From: Euperipatoides rowelli
Lineage: Eukaryota > Onychophora > Udeonychophora > Euonychophora > Peripatopsidae
Strand: one strand, 5' to 3'
Assembly (NCBI GenBank): GCA_003024985.2
Contig: PXIH01S0042697.1
Length of the DNA: 10,111 nucleotides
Shown: positions 6,951 to 10,111 of the stretch, one piece after another
Numbering within the stretch: position 1 is the stretch's first letter
Layout of the letters: every line of letters begins with the position of its first letter
The notes under the pieces: generated by a model
What the model saw: only the letters and a program-made list of their open reading frames with translations
Database searches by the model: none
Told to the model about the DNA's origin: nothing
Position numbers and translations under genes: made by a program

Positions 6951-7802
6951 GGTACTCATTGATAAATCAATAATTTCTCTTATTATTGATCAAATTAAAC
7001 CCTCTTATACAGTGGGATCAGATGGAGTTCCGAATTACATAAAATTGTGTAAGAAATTTTTTACTGAGCTCATTTGGAATTTTATTAATCATTCATTAAA
7101 ATAGATAAAATACCGTTAGCATGGAAAGAAACAATTTTGACACCTTTGCCTCAAGGAGGTAATCCATTGGAAATAGAAATTATCGCCCAATAAGTTTAAC
7201 CAATGCAATTTCGAAAATTGTCGAAAGGTCTATTTTGTTATTGTTGAAAAAGCAGTTGGATAGATACATACATGTCAACCAATATGGATTTGTCTTAGCA
7301 AATCGATAGAGACCAGTTTGTTACAATGTTTGGCAAATGATCAGATTATAAAGAAAAAGGACACAATGTTAGTGTGGTTTATTTTGATCTGTCCAAGGCT
7401 TTTGGTGTTGTTCCAATTGACATTTTGTTGGCCAAATTACTCTCTTGTAAGCATGACAGAAGGCTTTTAAGTTGGCTATACACTTTTTTATATCATCGAC
7501 CATATTGGGTATTATTTAATGGAGTAAAATCTAGAATAAATTATAAGTTGTGTGAAGTACCACTAGGGGCGGTGATATCATCATATTTATTTAATTTTTA
7601 TATAACGGATCTGCATTCCTTATTTGTTAATCATTTAATTAGTTATGCAGATGATATCAGAATTTTTAAAATAACTGATTCCTCTGATGATTTTGAAAAT
7701 TTACAATGGGAAGTTTCATCTTTGGCACTATGGATAGATCAAAATGGCCTCATTCTAAATGAAAAAAAAAATGTAAATTGCTATAATAAGTACAAAAATT
7801 AA
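6950..7802 (+). pseudogene. LINE C reverse transcriptase core, all motifs but frameshifted
   Basis: Reverse transcriptase that would prime on nicked target DNA. Motif order is complete. SYTVGSDGVPNYI is RT fingers (7008-7040). IPLAWKETILTPLP, then after a shift at about 7170 NYRPISLTNAISKIVER and NQYGF, make up RT2. A shift near 7300 gives ETSLLQCL. Motif A, VVYFDLSKAFGVVPIDIL, keeps the catalytic Asp at 7386 but has Gly where AFD is usual. Motif B, VPLGAVISSYLFNFYI, has Leu for the conserved Gln. Motif C is ISYADDIRIFK with intact YADD at 7644-7655. The frame ends with LALWIDQNGLILNEKKN, the motif D/E region. At least four frame changes and one in-frame stop (about 7308) rule out function. 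Confidence 0.9.
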
Positions 7803-8465
7803 AAAGATTGAGATTAAAATTAAGAATATTGTTATAGAACAAGTAGACAGCTATTGTGATCTTGGAATAATTTTTGATCCTGGACTTCAAGTTTGACTTA
7901 CACATTGGCTCAATGGTGACAAAACTCTTTCATCATATTATGATTAGGAGTGTTTTCTCATACTTGACTTTACAGATATTTATTAAAGTATATAAAAGTT
8001 ATTTACAGCCAATAATGGATTATTGTGCAGTTGTGTATTGTCCAATCAATACTACAGATCAGAATAGATTAAATCGATACTTTCGTGTGTTAACAAAGAA
8101 AATAGTTGGATTTTATGACTATCCATTTAATATGGGGTTAAAATTGTTGCTCCAACATAATGTTTTCACACCTTCACAAAGACAGATGAGAGGTGATCTT
8201 ATTTTTATATTTAAAAAAGTTGTAATTAGTAATAACATAGAAGGTATTTTAACCTATCGCACTCATTAATAACAAGGGGACATAATTTTCGACTAAAGAG
8301 AGAAATCTCAAAAAAGAGAGTCAGATATGGTTTTATAAAAAATAGAATGGTACCCCTTTGGAATCAGTTACTACTAGCATAGTTAATGCAAGTTCAAATA
8401 ATCAATTTAAAAATCTGATAGATAAATACCTTCCAACTAATTCTGCATTTAAAGAATTAATATAA
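7803..8465 (+). pseudogene. LINE C RT thumb and C-terminal tail
   Basis: CDLGIIFDPGL (about 7857) is the post-palm LG...D segment. After a shift at about 7885, FKFDLHIGSMVTKLF, YKSYLQPIMDYCAVVY, TTDQNRLNRYFRVLTKKIVG and TPSQRQMRGDLIFIFK follow the thumb pattern of jockey/CR1 elements. Near 8270 come TRGHNFRLKREISKKRV and FIKNRMVPLWNQL. A last shift leads to SIVNASSNNQFKNLIDKYL, the canonical R.....WN.LP....A.S...FK..LD tail. The stop is TAA at 8463-8465. The tail is complete, so the element is truncated at the 5' side, as expected for reverse-transcription-coupled insertion. Confidence 0.85.
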
Positions 8466-8623
8466 CCTTTTTAATATACTGTATTGGAATTTGTTGATCA
8501 CATTGTTTTGTTGAAATTATAATTAGTTTTTTTTTTGGGTGTAAAAGACTTGTCTTATCACCTGTCCTCATACTTAACCTAACCCAACTCAGACAACCCC
8601 CAATTTCCCAAATATTTTTTTTT
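8466..8623 (+). other. LINE C 3' untranslated region (probable)
   Basis: Non-coding sequence after the ORF2 stop. It includes a T run (about 8527-8536), a small dyad AAGAC-TT-GTCTT at about 8547-8558, and a single CTTAACCTAACCC stretch. Short hairpins near the 3' end are common in CR1-type elements. The end of the element could not be fixed: no tail repeat or target duplication is visible, and a different element end may overlap from 8624. Confidence 0.45.
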
Positions 8624-8636
8624 GTCTACGCCCCTG
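8624..8636 (-). mobile_element. Possible hAT-like terminus (CAGGGGCGTAGAC)
   Basis: Read on the minus strand, 8636 to 8624 gives CAGGGGCGTAGAC, followed inward by a run of A and then T/G-rich sequence. CAGGGGCG-type ends occur in hAT and related cut-and-paste elements of animals. The 8 bases outside are GAAATGAC, and no matching duplication or opposite end was found. The match is short, so this is a tentative call. Confidence 0.25.
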
Positions 8637-8640
8637 GAAA

Positions 8641-8709
8641 TGACATCAACTTTTATTTAATTTTGGCACTTTGGCCAAAATGGCACCAACTTTTGTTTAA
8701 TTTTGGAAC
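8641..8709. repeat. Two-copy tandem repeat, 40-base period
   Basis: The 29 bases at 8641-8669 recur at 8681-8709 with about four mismatches; both contain CAACTTTT, TTTAATTTTGG and a closing AC. Between them TTTTGGC (8661-8667) and GCCAAAA (8674-8680) form a short stem. It could be two units of a minor satellite or subterminal repeats of a decayed DNA transposon. Confidence 0.6.
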
Positions 8710-8762
8710 GCTGGATGAATCCTATTTGCCATCCTTGTTCTAGTGCAATATATTCGTTATAT

Positions 8763-9417
8763 TTAATAGAGTTGATTGCCAAAATTAAGTCATTTATAAA
8801 GGGAATACAAATATAGGGAACGAATAAGAGAGTAAAAGTATCTGCTTTTTTGGATGTTTATTTGTTCTCTGCCTTTTATAACAATAAATAAAGGGGATTA
8901 CTTAACTTATCAGGCAATGATTCAAAATTGTTTATTTGGTAAATTCAAGATAATGTCATATAACAAGGTGATTATGTCGGCAAAAAAAGGGGAGTTTGGT
9001 TTAATAGATTTGAATAGACTTACGTTGACTACAATTCATAACTTTATAGTAAGGAATTTTAATGAAAAGTCGAGATTTTATGAGTTGTGGCAGAAAAAGA
9101 TTTATTCAAAAGAGAAAGGGCGGTAGCACAATTGTTCAACTCTGTTAATTTGCTAACATACAGAGAATATTCAAAAATTGTTACAAAAGTGATTTGTCTT
9201 TATTGGGTATAGAAATAACAGAATTAACATTAAAGGTGTCAAAACTTACAAGTTTCCTCCAATGGTGGAAAATTTTGTCATTAAGTTTCTGTTGGGAATN
9301 TNTCCAACTAAAAGTAGGCTATTAAAAATGAATTTATTTTTAAGGAAATAATAAGTGAGTGCATAATGTGTAAAAAGGAGACTGAAACTTCACATCATTT
9401 GTTTTGGAATTTTTTCA
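8763..9417 (+). pseudogene. LINE ORF2 C-terminal region, LINE B-type, with zinc-finger-like end
   Basis: Continuous LINE similarity runs through three frames. LIELIAKIKSFIKGIQ and NKRVKVSAFLDVYLFSAFY match the post-RT 'GR..V......S...Y' block. FIW, then after a one-base loss GKFKIMSYNKVIMSAKKGEFGLIDLNRL, match the FIW.gk......K...GG.G..DL block of L1-like elements (one Gly is Glu here). The open part runs to a stop near 9124. After a decayed interval come FVIKFLLG, PTKSRLLKMNLFLR (about 9304-9345) and, one frame over, CIMCKKETETSHHLFW at 9360-9407. That is a CxxC...HH pattern like the zf-RVT tail of L1/Tx1-type LINEs. Ambiguous bases sit at 9300 and 9302. It is probably the 3' part of LINE B or of a sister copy; RT motifs B to E are absent here. 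Confidence 0.72.
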
Positions 9418-9780
9418 TGAACAGAATAGCAAAATGTTAAAATATGTTGTTGTTTAAAGAATTAACTTATGCGAAAATGCCAAGTGATTGTCGTAAATAT
9501 TTCTACTTGTGCATGTTTGGAATATAGAAATATAGATGCCAAATACTATTTAAAAAAAAACAAAGTGTATTCCTTGCTAAAGATAATTCTTGGAAAAATA
9601 ACAAGTGTGTATACTCATGATCTTTTTGCATTTAGGGAAGGGGTACTTAGAAAGATGTGGAATATGAATTTATTGCAGTCTGTATAGATGCCTGAGAAAT
9701 GGTGGGGTAGAAGTGCTGTATTGATGTTGGTACAGAGAGATAGAATCTGATAGGTATGCACTGAGTTGGAAGCATTAATA
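9418..9780 (+). pseudogene. Possible distal LINE ORF2 remnant
   Basis: Sequence after the zinc-finger-like motif keeps a weak protein-like texture. One frame from about 9508 reads YFYLCMFGI, then a stop, then KYRCQILFKKKQSVFLAKDNSWKNN. Another is open at 9469-9687 and ends NMNLLQSV. I recognise no conserved motif. The position directly downstream of the LINE C-terminal domain is the main reason to suspect element sequence. A short independent coding gene is unlikely, given the lack of a clear start context or any family resemblance. Confidence 0.3.
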
Positions 9781-10111
9781 TTATTTTGTGTGCATTATAA
9801 AATGGTTTAACAAGTTATAGGAACTTGAAGGTTACTTTATGGGGATAAAAATACTGTTTCTCTTTCATTGTTTTTTTTAAATCTTTGTAGCTATCTGAAG
9901 GAAGATGAAAGCAAGGATAATGAATAGACGTTTTTGTATTATGATTTGAAAGTTGCAAAGTAATTGCTGTAGGAATAGGAATTATTGTATTTGGTTAATG
10001 CTAGAATCTAACATTATTTACAGTATGTAAGTATATAATGACCCAATCAATCTTTGTTCAAAATTAGTTAGTAGATATAATTTGCCGGTTCGGGCACACT
10101 TCCGGTTCCGG
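9781..10111. other. AT-rich non-coding tail with GC-rich last 28 bases
   Basis: No gene or transposon motif is seen up to about 10083. The last 28 bases switch to GC-rich sequence containing CCGGTT twice (10085-10090 and 10102-10107), cut by the window end. They may begin another repeat or unit, which cannot be judged from this fragment. Confidence 0.45.

Larger units (their letters stand above)
6000..8465 (+). mobile_element. LINE C: jockey/CR1-type non-LTR retrotransposon, 5' truncated
   Basis: This is the most complete element in the window. In order it has the later part of an APE endonuclease, a basic linker, all RT core motifs including YADD, the thumb, and the conserved C-terminal WN...FK tail with its stop at 8463-8465. 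Everything lies on the + strand across multiple frameshifts. It is related at motif level to LINE A. The endonuclease N-terminus and any ORF1 are absent, so it is 5' truncated, as most LINE copies are. No poly(A) tail or simple-repeat tail with matching target duplication could be identified downstream. Confidence 0.88.

Noticed and set aside
8569-8588. CTTAACCTAACCC as possible insect telomeric (TTAGG) repeat
   Set aside because: Only about two imperfect units are present. Such CCTAACC stretches are scattered through insect genomes, and no array exists here.
10084-10105. GGTTCGGGC as a possible tRNA T-arm or polymerase III B box of a SINE
   Set aside because: It does not fit the B box (GGTTCRANNC), there is no A box at the right distance, and no cloverleaf can be drawn.
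1-10111. A defence island, CRISPR array, phage, or other undescribed functional system
   Set aside because: The sequence has eukaryotic retroelement content with no intact operons, no spaced repeats, and no intact reading frame longer than a domain fragment. Nothing supports a working system.

Overview
This window looks like intergenic or heterochromatin-like DNA from an invertebrate animal, most likely an arthropod and perhaps an insect. It is very AT-rich and has no gene I can recognise as a host gene. It carries several retrotransposon families common in insect genomes (jockey/CR1-type LINEs, a second LINE type, and Ty1/copia), all broken by stops and frameshifts. The organism call is an inference from base composition and transposon types, not from a marker gene.

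Layout. Positions 1-1130 are non-coding AT-rich sequence with a 14-base C run, a TTTA microsatellite, a long A/T hairpin, and a GC-rich end resembling a hAT-type DNA transposon terminus (about 611-675). Positions 1131-1251 hold an unusual nested pair of inverted repeats at the 5' edge of LINE A (about 1207-2165), which keeps an APE-type endonuclease and the following linker but no reverse transcriptase. LINE A stops where a Ty1/copia remnant begins (about 2166-3959). That remnant keeps protease, a damaged integrase, a polypurine tract and a 3' LTR, but has lost gag and RT/RNase H. LINE B follows (about 4054-5801). It belongs to a different LINE lineage, has an endonuclease and the N-terminal half of an RT, and breaks off right after RT motif B. 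About 200 unassigned bases follow, then LINE C (about 6000-8465), the best-preserved element: jockey/CR1-like endonuclease, linker, RT with an intact YADD box, thumb, and the C-terminal tail to its stop codon. Behind it lie a 3' UTR, a possible second hAT-like end (8624-8636) and a short 40-base-period repeat. Positions 8763-9417 encode the C-terminal region of a LINE of the LINE B type, with a CxxC...HH zinc-finger-like tail. LINE C may therefore have inserted into LINE B, with loss of the middle of the RT. Positions 9420-10111 show no assignable feature.

Every assignable retroelement piece lies on the + strand. None has an intact reading frame, so the genes do not work together: this is a layered transposon graveyard. 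The interest lies in how the layers were joined. I see no tRNA, rRNA, CRISPR array, or sign of an undescribed functional system.
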